Below are positions 24,380-35,284 of a stretch of 64,000 bases of DNA, one piece after another. The number at the start of each line of letters is the position of its first letter. Position 1 is the stretch's first letter. Below the pieces are notes generated by a model. The model was not told the DNA's origin. It searched no databases and saw only the letters and a list, made by a program, of their open reading frames with translations. The position numbers were made by a program, and so were the translations under genes. Location: NCBI GenBank assembly GCA_963575645.1, contig OY754476.1, forward strand, positions 5,642,001-5,706,000. The letters are read 5' to 3'. This stretch comes from Xanthostigma xanthostigma. Lineage: Eukaryota > Arthropoda > Insecta > Raphidioptera > Raphidiidae.

Positions 24380-25500
24380 TTAATAATGATAATAATAATT
24401 TATTTTTCCTGTTTTGTACATTAAAAATGCATAGGATAAGTCATATACACACAGATGCCAAGATAAAACACAAAAAAGTTACAAATAAAAGTCATTGACA
24501 GAATAAAAACATTTAGCATTTAAAAAAGCCCTAAGCCTTTTTACACGCTTTATATTAGTTTCACTTGTAAATTTGTATGTATGTATGTATGTTTGTAAAC
24601 TCGTTTGGACTACAGCAAGTGGTTTATATAGTAGTATAATATGCCAGCACTGTAAGTACACTGGCTAGCCGTGCGGTCTAAGGCACGGGTCTTCGCTGAC
24701 GTCAACTCTCGGAATCACGGGCCGTGGGTTCTAATCTCGTCTACGCCGAAAAAAAATTGTTGTTTTTTCGGCAAATTTTTGACGATAAATCGAACTAAAA
24801 AGTGGAAAATAAAATATATAGTTTAAAAAAAACTAAAAAACACGCTTTATATCGAACTAAAAAGTAAAAAATATTTTTTTTTAAATAAGCTTAAAACAAT
24901 AATGAATAAAAAATACAAGTATTATTGTGAAAAAAGCGTGGGGCGCTCGATGTACGAAAATGTGGAACAAAGCGCCCCACGGTTTTTTCACAATAATACT
25001 TGTATTTTTTATTCATTATTGTTTTAAGCTTATTTAAAAAAAAATATTTTTTATTCATTATTGTTTTAAGCTTATTTTAAAAAAAGTTATTTTTTACTTT
25101 TTAGTTCGATATAAAGCGTGTTTTTTAGTTTTTTTTAAACTATATTTATTTTAAAAAGTGTCGTACTATTACTGTTTTTTATATCATCCGGTAATTTATT
25201 GAACACTGTGATACAATTATATAATGGCCCACTTTTGTAAATACTAAGGTTAACTTTTTTATTACACAAATAATTTTTTCTAGTACCGTAAGTTTTTTGA
25301 CAAACATATCAGAATTGTTCCAGACAAAAAGAGCTACTTTGTATATATACACTGCTGGTACTGTTAAAAGTTTGTATTTATTAAAAATTGGACGACAAGA
25401 ATCAGTATACCCAAGTTTAAAAATAATTCTTAAGGCCTTTTTTGTAAGAAACATATACGGTTGGCATAATATGACCATTTGCCCCACAACAGAATTCCGT
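24380..25500 (-). pseudogene. LINE reverse transcriptase C-terminus, broken
   Basis: On the minus strand the words RKNYLCNKKVNLSIY and VFNKLPDDIKNSNSTTLF are clear matches to the C-terminal region of the same LINE type as at 20844. The frame is then interrupted by the insertion at 24658-25145. It resumes as KRLRAFLNAKCFYSVNDFYL with a stop, followed by an (ATT)n-like tail near 24380. Upstream of the first block the frame contains stops. A related but older copy than 20750-21275. Confidence 0.7.
24658..25145 (+). mobile_element. tRNA-headed SINE fused to a palindrome
   Basis: 24660-24733 looks like a tRNA-derived promoter: GGCTAGCCGTGCGGTCTAAG fits box A of a Leu/Ser-type tRNA and GGGTTCTAATCTCGTC fits box B. 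It leads directly into TACGCCGAAAAAAAATTG and then a palindrome (24816-25145) with the AAAAAAGCGTGGGGCGC core shared with 11066-11405. The palindrome's right arm carries an extra internal duplication. The composite layout recurs in two places, so it may be a real element family. Confidence 0.55.
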
Positions 25501-25625
25501 AATGAGGGCCTCGCGCGAGACCCTCTTGTGAATCTAATCTTAACCCGATTGTAACCGAATTATAGTTCTAAAAAACTAAAAACCACACTTTTATCAGTAA
25601 CGCACTAGAAAATTAAAAACAATTA

Positions 25626-26122
25626 CAGTGTAACCTCTTTATAACGTCCTTCGTTATAACGAGAAACTCCCTATAATGTAGAAATTTTTACAGTTTGGTC
25701 GGTTTACCTTAGAACCCATATAATACCATCTTTATAGCACAACAGCCATTCTCTATTACGAAGAAATATGTTCATATTTAGGCGTCAGCAAATATTTACA
25801 GACGTAAAGAGGATGATTCTGAACCATCAACAACTATTCAACAAGCACTTGATGCCGCCAAACTTATCGAAAAATTTCTATTGTTTAATAAAGATGATTC
25901 CACCACATCCCAAAAAATGCATAAGATACTTAATAAAATGCAAAACAAATATTGGCATAGCAAAAAACATCAGGCAAAGTTAACAGACTATATGTGTTTG
26001 GAATAAATTAATTAGGTGAAGTTTGTTTATTTTTCTTTCTTCCCTCCATATAACGGAAACTCTTTATAACGAAAAAAAAAAATGTTCGGTCCCTTGAGAT
26101 TCGTTCTAAAGAGGTTACACTG
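25626..26122 (+). mobile_element. Tigger/pogo deletion derivative
   Basis: Inverted ends CAGTGTAACCTCTTTATAACG and its complement, flanked by TA on both sides, with the C-terminal end of a DDE transposase inside. About 500 bp remain of an element that is normally over 2 kb. Confidence 0.85.
25800..26006 (+). pseudogene. Tigger/pogo transposase, C-terminal remnant
   Basis: About 68 open codons ending in TAA, containing TIQQALDAAKLIEKFLLFN and KKHQAKLTDYMCLE. This is the layout of the extreme C-terminus of pogo/Tigger transposases, where a helical segment is followed by a K-x-T-D-[YF]-F-like tail. The catalytic DDD core and the CENP-B-like DNA-binding part are gone, and an in-frame stop lies just upstream. 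Confidence 0.6.
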
Positions 26123-26607
26123 TATTTTATTTTTATAGCTGTACAAGTCAACAGAAAATCGCGGAGTTTACAGTGCGCGCATATCAAGCGATAATATCGC
26201 GTCGGTTTGAATATAAGAAAATACATTTATTTCAGTTGATTTGTAAATCGCCCCTGTCTTTATAGTTTGACCAAGTCTATACCTCATCTGAAAATATGCC
26301 GTGAGACAAAATAATTCTATTTAATTTGAGCATTGTTAATTCATAAATAGTCAAATATTTTAGTGACTAAGTGAGGTTGTTATGTGTATGAACATTGCGT
26401 GTTTGAATAGTTAGTTTTTGTTTCAACATTACAGCAAGGATATATTTTGTATAATTTTTTGCGACCATATAAAAATACGTAGGTACGTATTAATAATTTA
26501 ACTCATTTATTTAATAATTTATTATAGTCACATAATTGTATACAACCGAACGAAATTATGTTTAATTTGACAGAATTGCGATTCTGTACTTTTCGAAATA
26601 ATCTATA
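26123..26607. other. Non-coding stretch
   Basis: No feature recognised. Confidence 0.5.
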
Positions 26608-26987
26608 TCTATACTTCTATTCCATATAACTAATATATAAGCTGAAGAGTTTGTTTGTTTGGTTGGTTGAACGCGCTAATCTCAGGAACTACTGATTCGA
26701 ATTGAAAAACATTTTTTTTTTTTGTTGGATAGCCCATTTATCGAGGAAGGCTATAGACTATATAATATCACGCTACGACCAATAGGAGCGGAGCATCAAT
26801 GAAAAATGTTGCAAAATGTAACTCAAAATTTGTCCGTCCGACAAAAACTTTTGAACGGTAACTCCGATCGTCATGAAATTTGGACATAACATTCATCTCG
26901 GTAAACTAAGATGAATGTGCGTACTCATCTACCTCCCCCTCATTCGTTGTTTTGCACCCTGGGTGAAACCGGGCGGGACCACTATAG
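26608..26987 (+). mobile_element. Non-autonomous Helitron-like element (copy 2)
   Basis: Begins TCTATACTTC with a small insertion before CATATAACTAATATATAAGC. It ends in GGGTGAAACCGGGCGGGACC followed by a mutated CTAG. Collinear with 59839-60165 and with the reverse of 2770-3110. Confidence 0.75.
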
Positions 26988-27173
26988 TATTAAATACAAG
27001 CGATCAGTAGTCTATTTTGAGTAAATCATAAAAATAGAAATTTGAATTATTATTATTAGCACATTACACTCTATCGGTGGCGGACCGATCCGAGTCTCCT
27101 CGACAAGGGAAGCCTCTCCGTGGCATGCCATTTTCAAAAATGAGCTTTTAGGCCGTACACAAATGGTCTAGAG

Positions 27174-27462
27174 CAGGGGTGAGCAAATATTTTGATCGTC
27201 GGGCCACATTGCTGATGAAAATTTAACCGTGGGCCAAAAATTTGAAGAGCAAAAACAAAAAATTTCATTTCCGCAACAAAAAGGTCTTTTTTCGTCTCTT
27301 GTGGCCCTTGCTGTTTATTATTTATCTTAAAATTTTTTATGCCCCAAATTACATTGGCAAACTATTTTCGCTCTTAATAATCATTTGTAAAATGCTTCGC
27401 GGGCCGGACAAAAGTCTACTGAGGGCCGGATCTTGACGCGGGCCGCCATTTGCCCAGGCCTG
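27174..27462. mobile_element. Non-autonomous hAT element
   Basis: CAGGGGTGAGCAAA and TTTGCCCAGGCCTG ends with a perfect 8-bp target duplication, GTCTAGAG (27166-27173 and 27463-27470). GGGCCGG-rich subterminal blocks. A relative is at 47614-47793. Confidence 0.88.
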
Positions 27463-27769
27463 GTCTAGAGTCTAGACTGTGTACATAAGATCTGATTTTA
27501 CATACGGTCTGTAACATATATAATATGCATTATACATATAATAGGTACTACACTATATAGTTAGAGCATGTATTACTATTTATCAATGGTTAGAAAGTTG
27601 ATCTAAATAGCCCAGTCATAAATTCGCCGAAAATCGTATCTATATTCAGTATATATTATGTATTTCATAATAATATAATAAACATTGCAGTTTATGCATA
27701 AAGTCTGATATATATACATAATATGCATTAATCTGAAACAAAAATATTAATTATTATTATAGCCTTTAC

Positions 27770-28173
27770 CTGCGCTGGACTTACACTAGGGGCTAGTACC
27801 AGGGCGGTAAATTTCCAAGGGCGGCAAAATTTGAAGCGTGGGAAAATATTTGTTTTCGCATTACAGAAAATTCTTTGAAAAGTGTGACCGTGTTGAAAAC
27901 ATTCATAAATACATTTTTTTCAGTCACACGCGTTTCGTCTCTGAAAGTATCTCGCAATTAATGAACAATCGTTTTGTTTGTTAATTTATGATTTTTAATA
28001 CGAAAAAGAACGTTTTTTGTCTAATTAGCCCATTAGTAAAAAAAAGATTTTTGGCATAAATGAATCATTTTATTTATTTGAAAATTGTATACCGAACCTT
28101 TACCCCATATTAGGTAATGGACCGGCATTTTTCACGGTGCCCCAGGGCGGCACTTAGAGTAAATCCAGCCCTG
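27770..28173. mobile_element. Non-autonomous hAT element
   Basis: Ends CTGCGCTGGACTTACAC and GTAAATCCAGCCCTG with GCCTTTAC / GCCCTTAC flanks (8 bp, one mismatch). GGGCGGCA repeats near both ends. No transposase. Confidence 0.78.
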
Positions 28174-29375
28174 GCCCTTACCTACGGTTCGCTCGTATAT
28201 TGACAGGCCTTTTTTACCTGTTCGTATAGCAATCACATTTAGCAGACGATTTTTAAAATAGTTCATAAATAGCATTAAATTATCCCCGAAATGTTGTAGC
28301 CACTGACTTAAAGACTTTCAGGACGCTGATGATCTTAGCTGTCGAACGTCTGTATTGTACAATTCATCTACCTATCTAATTGCATTCAATGGCTGCTAAA
28401 TGTCAGGGATAACTTTTTCGCTATTTCGATCGCGTAATATGGGATTTGACAAAGATGTTATATAGGATAAGATATAGCTAAGTAAAATTTGAATGCCGGT
28501 AGATATAGTATAAAAAGTTTTATCAAAATCCAGCCATTTTGTTCTCGAGGAAGTTCGCTACAAACAGAGACAGACAAAAATTCTGGGAACAAATTTTGCC
28601 ATGTAGATTGTAGATGTCATACAACATACCCCAAAAAACGCACAAGTAAATAAAAATAAAAACTAAAGTTCCGTTACAATTTTGTGTATTAGTTATCGGC
28701 TATCGCTATACATAGTATAAAACAAACTCACTATCCAAGTCTGTAGTATCAATCTTTATCCAATTAAACACGTTATATTTAATAGGCAATCTACAAATCC
28801 GAACCGAGTGGCTATAGTTGATTTAATAATTCTCAAAAAAATGATCAGAAAAATCGTATAGGTATGTCGGCCATTTAAAGTTCGTCTTTTGTTACATAGT
28901 ATATAGCAGAAAGAAAAACTATAAATGGATTTCTTTTTGTCACTACTGCTTCGAACCAGATTTTTTATTATCATGGTAATACTGTCCCTATAATTATGTG
29001 TCTAATTATGATGTGTCTAGTTGGATGATTCAAATACACCAGAAAAACATGATTAATTGCTTTAGTTGTGTATTTTGAATACTAATAAATACTTTCTTGC
29101 CTTCTTCACTCACTATAATAACATTGGCCTATATTTACTTTATCTATTTTTGTTTTGTTTAATATAATATTTTGCTGAATGCATCTTGATTTTTTTAATA
29201 AAATTTGTATCTTTGAACTAGTAAAATAGCGTTAAATTATTCCTAGCAACTTGCAGCCACTCACTGTACTTATTACTTAGTTAACGATTGCTAGATGTCA
29301 GGATTATTTTTTCCGCGGGTTTATTGATGTCGGTTTAGATGAAACCTTATCCTAATCAAGTTGTTGCCGGATAAC
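28174..29375. other. Non-coding stretch upstream of Mitf exons
   Basis: No exon recognised. I looked for the upstream MITF-family exon (Q-rich helix before the acidic activation segment) and did not find one, but short exons in AT-rich DNA can be missed by eye. Confidence 0.45.
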
Positions 29376-29571
29376 GGCTGCGCCTCCATTGGATTCCTAT
29401 TTCTCCCGATCGAATATCGGAAGACGTCGCGGAAGAAAAGAAAACACCAAGATTATAATGTAGGTGCTACATTAGAAAGGAAATCAGGCTTCTCTTTCCA
29501 ATATAAGCACCTACATTGTTGTTTGCTTTTCATCCGATCCGGAGAAATACGGATCTAATGTAGGTGCAGCC
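29376..29571. mobile_element. Foldback MITE
   Basis: Ends GGCTGCGCCTCCATTGGAT and the complement of ATCTAATGTAGGTGCAGCC are inverted over about 40 bp, and an inner pair (ATGTAGGTGCTACATTAG) adds a second stem. The 65-codon frame across it is not a gene. Confidence 0.7.
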
Positions 29572-29621
29572 CTACTATTTCTTAAATTATTGTTTTGTGC
29601 ATTAGTCGACACTTACTAGAC

Positions 29622-29943
29622 CAGTGTTTCCCAACCTTTTTTGTGCCATGCCTCACCTTAGTCATTCTAAAATTCTTATGCCCCCTATGTAACATACATA
29701 ATTTTTAATATTAAAAAAATGAATTTTTCACTTAAGAAACTTAAATGATAAGTTTATAAATAATATAAATTATACCTAATAATTATTTACCGCAATTGTT
29801 TTAGAATTTGTTCTTTTCGTTAAATTTGCCACCGAAATCTAGCATTGCATTTAAATGGCCCAGAGCGAAAGGGTTAAACTCGTGTTGAGTCCATTTTCGA
29901 ATTGCCCCCCTGTGGCGCGTGGGCCCGACGTTGGGAAACACCG
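29622..29943. mobile_element. Non-autonomous hAT element
   Basis: CAGTGTTTCCCAACC and GTTGGGAAACACCG ends with TACTAGAC / TTCTAGAC flanks (one mismatch). It ends about 115 bp before the first Mitf exon in the window. Confidence 0.8.
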
Positions 29944-30059
29944 TTCTAGACTGTTAATCTTGCTGACGCCCGTTTAACATATTACACCATAACACCTCGT
30001 CAATTATATTATAGTATATTATGCTCTAGTCATACCTACAATTTATTATTTTGTTTCAG

Positions 30060-30249
30060 GCTGAAGATCTCATTGATGACTTTTTAACGTTCGAATCAAA
30101 TTCATTGTCATCAGACACACTTAAATGTGGAAACGACGGTTCACTGAGTGGTCTTGAACTACAAATAAAGCCTGAGCCACAGTTACTTAGCGATGCCGAA
30201 ATTAATGCGATTGCCAAAGATCGACAGAAAAAAGATAATCACAATATGA
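30060..30249 (+). CDS. Mitf: Mitf exon a: acidic segment and start of basic region
   Basis: First recognised coding exon of a MITF/TFE-family bHLH-leucine-zipper factor, a nuclear transcription factor that binds E-box/CLEAR sites and controls lysosome and nutrient genes in animals. A clean acceptor (TTTTGTTTCAG) precedes GCTGAAGATCTC, and translation gives AEDLIDDFLTFES, the acidic D-x-I-D-D-x-x-x-x-E-S segment that precedes the bHLH in this family. The exon ends AKDRQKKDNHNM plus one base at a GTAAGT donor, so the codon for I is split with the next exon. Basic-region residues K-D-N-H-N are intact. An in-frame ATG just upstream is intronic and is not the start. The true N-terminus lies upstream and was not found. 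Confidence 0.95.
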
Positions 30250-30420
30250 GTAAGTTGAAATTACAATCAATTTCTTGTACTGATATTTCTTTGAAGTTTT
30301 AACATTGCTATTTTATATTATATTTGGAGTTTCCTAATTAAGTCATTTAAACAAGAGTAAAAACTCTTGCAATTACAATTTAATTCACATTGGACTGAAT
30401 GATCAGACATGTCATGAAGA
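30250..30420. other. Mitf intron, proximal part
   Basis: Short unique intron sequence between exon a and the long palindrome. Confidence 0.6.
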
Positions 30421-30926
30421 ACCGCGGTGGGTGTGGGCGTGGGAGGCTGTGAAATTCGTCGGAAAAACTATGAAAAAAAGTGATAAATCTGCTGATGAAA
30501 ATTTGTTAGATTGTAAATAATATTGATGATTAAACGTGAAAATACTCGTCAGTCACTTTCCTGACGGGGGAAACATCGTCAGTCATGAATAATTTCCTTT
30601 AAAAGAATATCAATTGCTCAATGCTCAGTGTTTGAAATTAAAATCGATATTTTCAGAACGAATAGTAGGAACTGAAACATTCTATTCCTACTATTCGTTC
30701 TGAAAATATCGATTTTAAATTCAAACACTGAGCAATTGATATTCTTTTAAAGGAAATCATTCATGACTGACGATGTTTCCCCCGTCGGGAAAGTGACTGA
30801 CGAGTATTTTCACGTTTAATCATCAATTATTTACAATCTAACAAATTTTCATCAGCAGATTTATCACTTTTTTTCATAGTTTTTCCGACGAGTTTCACAG
30901 CCTCCCACGCCCACACCCACCGCGGT
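30421..30926. mobile_element. 506-bp near-perfect palindrome
   Basis: Two arms of about 240 bp, from ACCGCGGTGGGTGTGGGCGT to its complement, pair with very few mismatches around a centre of about 20 bp. The arms include CTGACGATGTTTCCCCC and CGATATTTTCAGAACGAAT. It lies in the Mitf intron and has no coding capacity. High arm identity implies a young foldback element or recent inverted duplication. Confidence 0.85.
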
Positions 30927-31513
30927 CGCCCTGACTGACTTTCGATTTCGAACAGAGTAATGGTTAAACTCTTCAATCAATTACATTTGAGTCGGAGATA
31001 AATCACTGATAAATTTTGACACCACCTCCGACTATAAGGCACTTTACGAATGATCCACGATCTGTTTACTTCCACGCGCGCTATTTAAGTATAATTTTTA
31101 TATTCAACCGAATAATGTTTTAGTTAAGTTCAAATCTAAAAGTTTTGACTTAATCATTTTAACAGTTGCTAATTTTTTTTTTAACCAAATTTACGTGTTA
31201 ACTCAAAAAAAGTATTTTTTTGACGTAAGTTATTTGATGTTGACTCAAACGAAATTGATTTCACTTGAGTGTAAATCAGTCAAGCGCTTAGGGAGCTTGA
31301 CGTCAGGACCTTATTTTTAACAGTGTAGAGACGTGGAATTTTAAATGGATATGTCGAATTTATTCCGCACGGCACTGTCTGCGGGCAATCAGGCGTTCAC
31401 TGGCATATTATTGATGACGTGCCTGACTCCATCTCTCACCGCGGGCACCTTATTTATTTGTTTTTCTCGCTACTCGAGATTTAGTTTTAGTGCTAATATC
31501 AATGTTTTGTGAT
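30927..31513. other. Mitf intron, no feature
   Basis: Unique intron sequence with no delimited repeat. Confidence 0.5.
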
Positions 31514-31880
31514 CAGCGTCGGACTGGCCATTTAAGCCTAGCACACATGAAGAGCGTTCAACGCGCGTTAGCCTAACGCGCGTTTACAATTTCTATACAA
31601 TTGTATAGAACTGTTTATATGATAACGCGCGTTCAACGCGCCACCAACGCGCGTTATCATATAAACAGTTCTATACAATTGTATAGAAACTGTAAACGCG
31701 CGTTGGGTCAACGCGCGTTGAACGCCTCTCATATAAACTAGGCCTGAGTCGAGGTGGCGTTAGCCAGCTGGGCCCCCCACGGGCCTGTCTTGCAGTAGGT
31801 AGGATAGTATCCCATCTACTATTATCTAGTCTCGGGCTTGTGAAGAGCCTCCCGGACCCTTCCGGCCCAGTACGACCCTG
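31514..31880. mobile_element. hAT element containing a nested MITE
   Basis: CAGCGTCGGACTGGCC and GGCCCAGTACGACCCTG ends with a perfect 8-bp duplication, TTTGTGAT (31506-31513 and 31881-31888). MITE C has inserted inside it. Confidence 0.85.
31535..31744. mobile_element. MITE C, copy 1
   Basis: Family with GGCCTAGCACACATGAAGAG ends and repeated AACGCGCGTT blocks. It forms a large stem (TATACAATTGTATAGAAACTG arms) around an ACGCGCCACC centre. Other copies are at 55250-55383 and 62324-62518. Flanking TA suggests a TA target, as for Tc1/mariner-type elements, but no transposase is known for it here. Confidence 0.8.
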
Positions 31881-31888
31881 TTTGTGAT

Positions 31889-32266
31889 ATCAGTTTTTAC
31901 TATTTCGAAATTAGTATTGGAACAGCAGCGCTGATATTATGAATTTATATACTTAATTAAGTCTGCTCTTTTGTAATTTCATATACTCCAGGGTTGCCAC
32001 AGAACTTGAAAACCTGAAAAAGTCGTAGATTTTTTTTCTTTTTTCAAATATCACTCTGTAATGAACAAACGTGTTTTCGAAATCAAAATTGTTTAATTTG
32101 TTTGTAATACAAGGCTTTACACATAACTATTTTTTATATTTGATCAGCATTAACTTCTCGAGGTGTTGACTCCAAAGATGTCGAGGTGCCCCTATATAAT
32201 CGTTACTTAAATCGATTCAGTAGTTGTTTTTTCAGTTCAGTAATCAAATATCAATTTTAAAAAAAA
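31889..32266. other. Mitf intron, no feature
   Basis: No repeat or exon recognised. Confidence 0.5.
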
Positions 32267-32514
32267 TTGGTTGTCTGTAATGTCGGTTTACGGACGATAG
32301 TTTTACGTGATAACGTATTCCGCTCGAATATCATATTTAATAATACATAACCTAAATTTTAGTAGCTGTCAAACTTGGGCCGATCGTGCTTCTCTATCGC
32401 TTATACTGCGCTCTCGCTTGCACGCACAGGGTCAGGCGGAACGTTACGGCGTTACACTTTTTCGTGCGTGCAGCTGGTGTTTCATCAATTTATAAGACGT
32501 TATCACGTCAAAAA
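32267..32514 (+). repeat. Repeat family A, copy in Mitf intron
   Basis: Full-length, very similar to the copy at 14189, including the same length class and the TTGGGCCGATCGTGCTTCTC centre. The two open frames of 62 codons here are parts of the repeat. Confidence 0.85.
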
Positions 32515-34180
32515 TCAGTAAATAATGAAATAACGTGTGAACTACGTACTGCGTGTGAAGTCACTAAAAAGTAAAAAATAAAACTTTTTATAAAAAACTT
32601 GATTATCCTTCAGAAACAATTTACAAGGTTAGCACCTGTTTAAGTTTGATATTATTGACGCCGATCTCAAAATTTATTTATTTTTTTCTTTTCAATGGCT
32701 TTTTTTGAAAAAGGTTCAATTTTTCTATAGAAATTTTTTTTTCTTCTTGTTTTTGACGCACATTCTAATAATCAGTGTATCTCGAATCTTTTGTTTTGAT
32801 AATTGTATCTAATAATTGTTTCATTATTAAAATGTTATTTGCTGAAATTATTTGATTGCGCTTTTTATTATTATTATTACTTATTGTTGTTTATAATTGG
32901 CTGTCGGTATTCAATGGGTATAAAGATAGAGAGAGAGAGATTATTACGTACTTGTATTTCGTTTATCAGTCTTACTTTTATTTTATTGGTCAAGGATTTT
33001 CATACACCTTTTTTCTGAATGATTCCCCAAACATAGCATGTTTGTAGTGTACTGACTGCACGCTTGCAATTCCGTTATAAGTGCGTTTTTAGTGATATCT
33101 CAAATGTAGACAACTCGGAATTTCAAGCATGCAGTCAACACATTTAAATCATATTTAATAGCAATTTTTTTTCGTTCTTTTACACGATTATAATCAAAAA
33201 GGTCCAGTAATTATTCTGTAATTATTTTTATATAATTTTTGTGTACATGTTCCGTATGTAAACTTTGAACTTGAGGTGTAACTAATTGTTATAATAATTG
33301 CTTTATAATTACAATTGTATTGGTATAATTGTGTCAAACTAATTTAGAAAAAATATCACATTCTTTGAAATTAAATACTTCTCCCGAGAGACAGACAGCT
33401 GAGTTCATCAGCGTCTCTTCTCCCGAAGTCAACTTCTAGTACTTCGAATTGTAAAAGAGAATCAAATTGAAAATTCGACTGTTTTAATTTGAATAGTTTA
33501 GAATTTTAGGTATTTGTGTTCGAAATTCTTAAAATGGCTGTTAATGTTTTGAAATGGTATAGAAACTGTTGATCGTTACATTTTAATTGTGTAGAAGCAA
33601 ATTAATTAAATAGGTACTACTATAGTTACGTTTTTAATTTAAGTATCTGCATAGTATTAATTATCCTTAAACTAAACCAGTTTATGCCAACGGTGATTAC
33701 GATTATATTACATTTAATATTATTTATGATCTTATAAAATATTAGGGTCAACATGCAATTAACTATAAAATGTAATGTTAGAAGGAAAGATAACAGCTTC
33801 AATCTTAAAAAAAACATCAGAGTGGTATATTCATTTTTATTCTTTGCACAAGAATTAATATCCTAATAGTAAATATTTTATCGATATATTAATTATAGTA
33901 ACTTAATTAAAAAAAAAAAACTTTATAGGCCGCATTTGATTAAATGCACATGTCAATAGATAATGGAGCTTTAGATTTTGTAATGATGTCACAGATTTAG
34001 TATTAATAATAAACCTAGTACCCAGAACCACTACAAATATGTGCGTCCGACTTGCACGGCCAATCAGCTGCTAAATTTTAGCCTTGGATAAATAGCGCAT
34101 TCGCGAATATCTAAAAATTGACATTTGATACATAAGTAACTAAGATACATATTTATATACTGTTTTCTTTTTGGTTTCAG
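32515..34180. other. Mitf intron, distal part
   Basis: Mostly featureless, with a (GA)n run near 32928. At about 33999-34135 lies a diverged reverse copy of repeat D (CCAATCAGCTG, CATTCGCGAATATC, TTGACATTTGATAC), ending some 45 bp before the acceptor of the bHLH exon. Confidence 0.55.
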
Positions 34181-34422
34181 TTGAGAGGCGTAGACGATAT
34201 AATATCAACGATCGAATAAAAGAACTAGGTACATTACTTCCAAAGAATAACGATCCATATTACGAAATAGTTAGGGATATTAGACCTAATAAAGGGATGA
34301 TTTTAAAGTCGTCTGTGGAGTATATTAAAGTTTTAAAACACGAAGTTCAGCGTCTCAAACAGGGAGAGACGCGTCAAAGACAAATAGAACAACAAAATAG
34401 ACGTCTGCTTATAAGAATACAA
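34181..34422 (+). CDS. Mitf: Mitf exon b: bHLH and leucine zipper
   Basis: Encodes the DNA-binding and dimerisation core. After the split I codon it reads [20 protein letters not shown], the conserved basic region and helix 1 with the E and R residues that contact CACGTG. A loop with a [15 protein letters not shown] insertion follows, longer than the vertebrate loop. Helix 2 is [20 protein letters not shown], and the zipper ([19 protein letters not shown]) begins at the end. Acceptor TTTTTGGTTTCAG, donor CAA|GTAAGT, phase 0 out. Frame and phase agree exactly with exon a. All expected residues are present, so the factor should be functional. Confidence 0.97.
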
Positions 34423-34745
34423 GTAAGTTTTTTTTTCCTCAAGTCGAATAAATTTATATGAATGTGATTTCATGAACAGCGGAAGGGGACAGGACTCTGT
34501 GATGAGCAAAGAACAACCCCCTACCCTTCCCATCCAATTTTAAACTGACACGTGTAATGCTTTTTTCAATGTAATTTTGCTGCATTCTTTGCTGAAAATT
34601 CGCCGAAATATAAAACAAAAATACAAATTTGAAAGAGAGCTAATAACGATCAACAGAGATAACGACCAGGAAGAGAAATAGCACATGCCTTTTCATGGAT
34701 TTGAAATAAATCGTAGCTAAATATTAATAAAGCATTTTTTTACAG

Positions 34746-34904
34746 GAATTAGAGATACAAGCTAAAACACACGGTTTACCTATTTCCGATTTTAATTGGC
34801 AGTCCTCATCAGGATTAACTGGAGATTATATGAAATCCAACATTGACCTTCCCACTTACAGTACAATAGCACCTAACTTACTAGTCTCAGAACAACTTAG
34901 AAAG
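34746..34904 (+). CDS. Mitf: Mitf exon c: post-zipper segment
   Basis: Acceptor ATTTTTTTACAG, then 53 codons in phase 0 starting ELEIQAKTHGLPISDFNW, matching the R-I-Q-E-L-E-x-Q-A-x-x-H-G-L-P block that follows the zipper in MITF/TFE proteins. The rest (SSGLTGDYMKSN ... SEQLRK) is less conserved. Ends AAG|GTTTGT. The exon has no internal ATG-led long frame, so it is easily missed by simple frame scans. The intron before it is 323 bp. Confidence 0.93.
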
Positions 34905-35038
34905 GTTTGTTTTTTATTTATTTAATAGAAAATAAATAAATAAAAAATATGTCGCTATAAATTTGAGTTTTTTTCCATAAACACCTAGATAGACGCTAAT
35001 AATTAAGATGATTATGTTCTAATTTTGTATGTTTTTAG

Positions 35039-35284
35039 ACATCATTCCAGATGCCAGATGTGGTAACAGAAGCAGCGACTTTAACTCTTTCCCAAATGGA
35101 CGATTTAATGGATGACGATAATCATGTTCATGGTGATCCAATGCTATCATCTCCTCATTCATGTCCAGGAGATACAATATTACCGCAACATCAAAAAACA
35201 GCAATGCTATCACCACCTTCACCACAACCAATTGATCCCGTTGACACTGATTCGTTAGTGGGTGACATAGAAATGGGCGCATGA
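35039..35284 (+). CDS. Mitf: Mitf exon d: C-terminal exon
   Basis: Acceptor TATGTTTTTAG, 81 codons and a TGA stop. The product has an acidic run (QMDDLMDDDNHVHGDPMLSS), then a Ser/Pro-rich stretch (MLSPPSPQPIDPVDTDSL) and ends DIEMGA. In the family the C-terminus carries acidic activation and Ser phosphorylation sites; Ser/Pro pairs here could serve the same role (inference). A minus-strand open frame over the same bases is a shadow. Confidence 0.93.
   Translation, partial: TSFQMPDVVTEAATLTLSQMDDLMDDDNHVHGDPMLSSPHSCPGDTILPQHQKTAMLSPPSPQPIDPVDTDSLVGDIEMGA

Larger units (their letters stand above)
24326..25530. mobile_element. hAT-like element with nested LINE and SINE/palindrome
   Basis: A perfect 8-bp repeat, AATCTAAT (24318-24325 and 25531-25538), brackets sequence that starts CAGTGGCGTAGCTAGG and ends in a GC-rich GGGCCTCGCGCGAGACCC block. 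The right terminus has decayed. Inside lies a minus-strand LINE 3' part, which is itself split by the tRNA-headed palindromic element, making three layers. The target duplication is the main support for the outer layer. Confidence 0.55.

Noticed and set aside
30051-30302. ATG at 30051 as a Mitf start
   Set aside because: The ATG lies in the pyrimidine-rich acceptor of the intron; coding starts after CAG at 30060.
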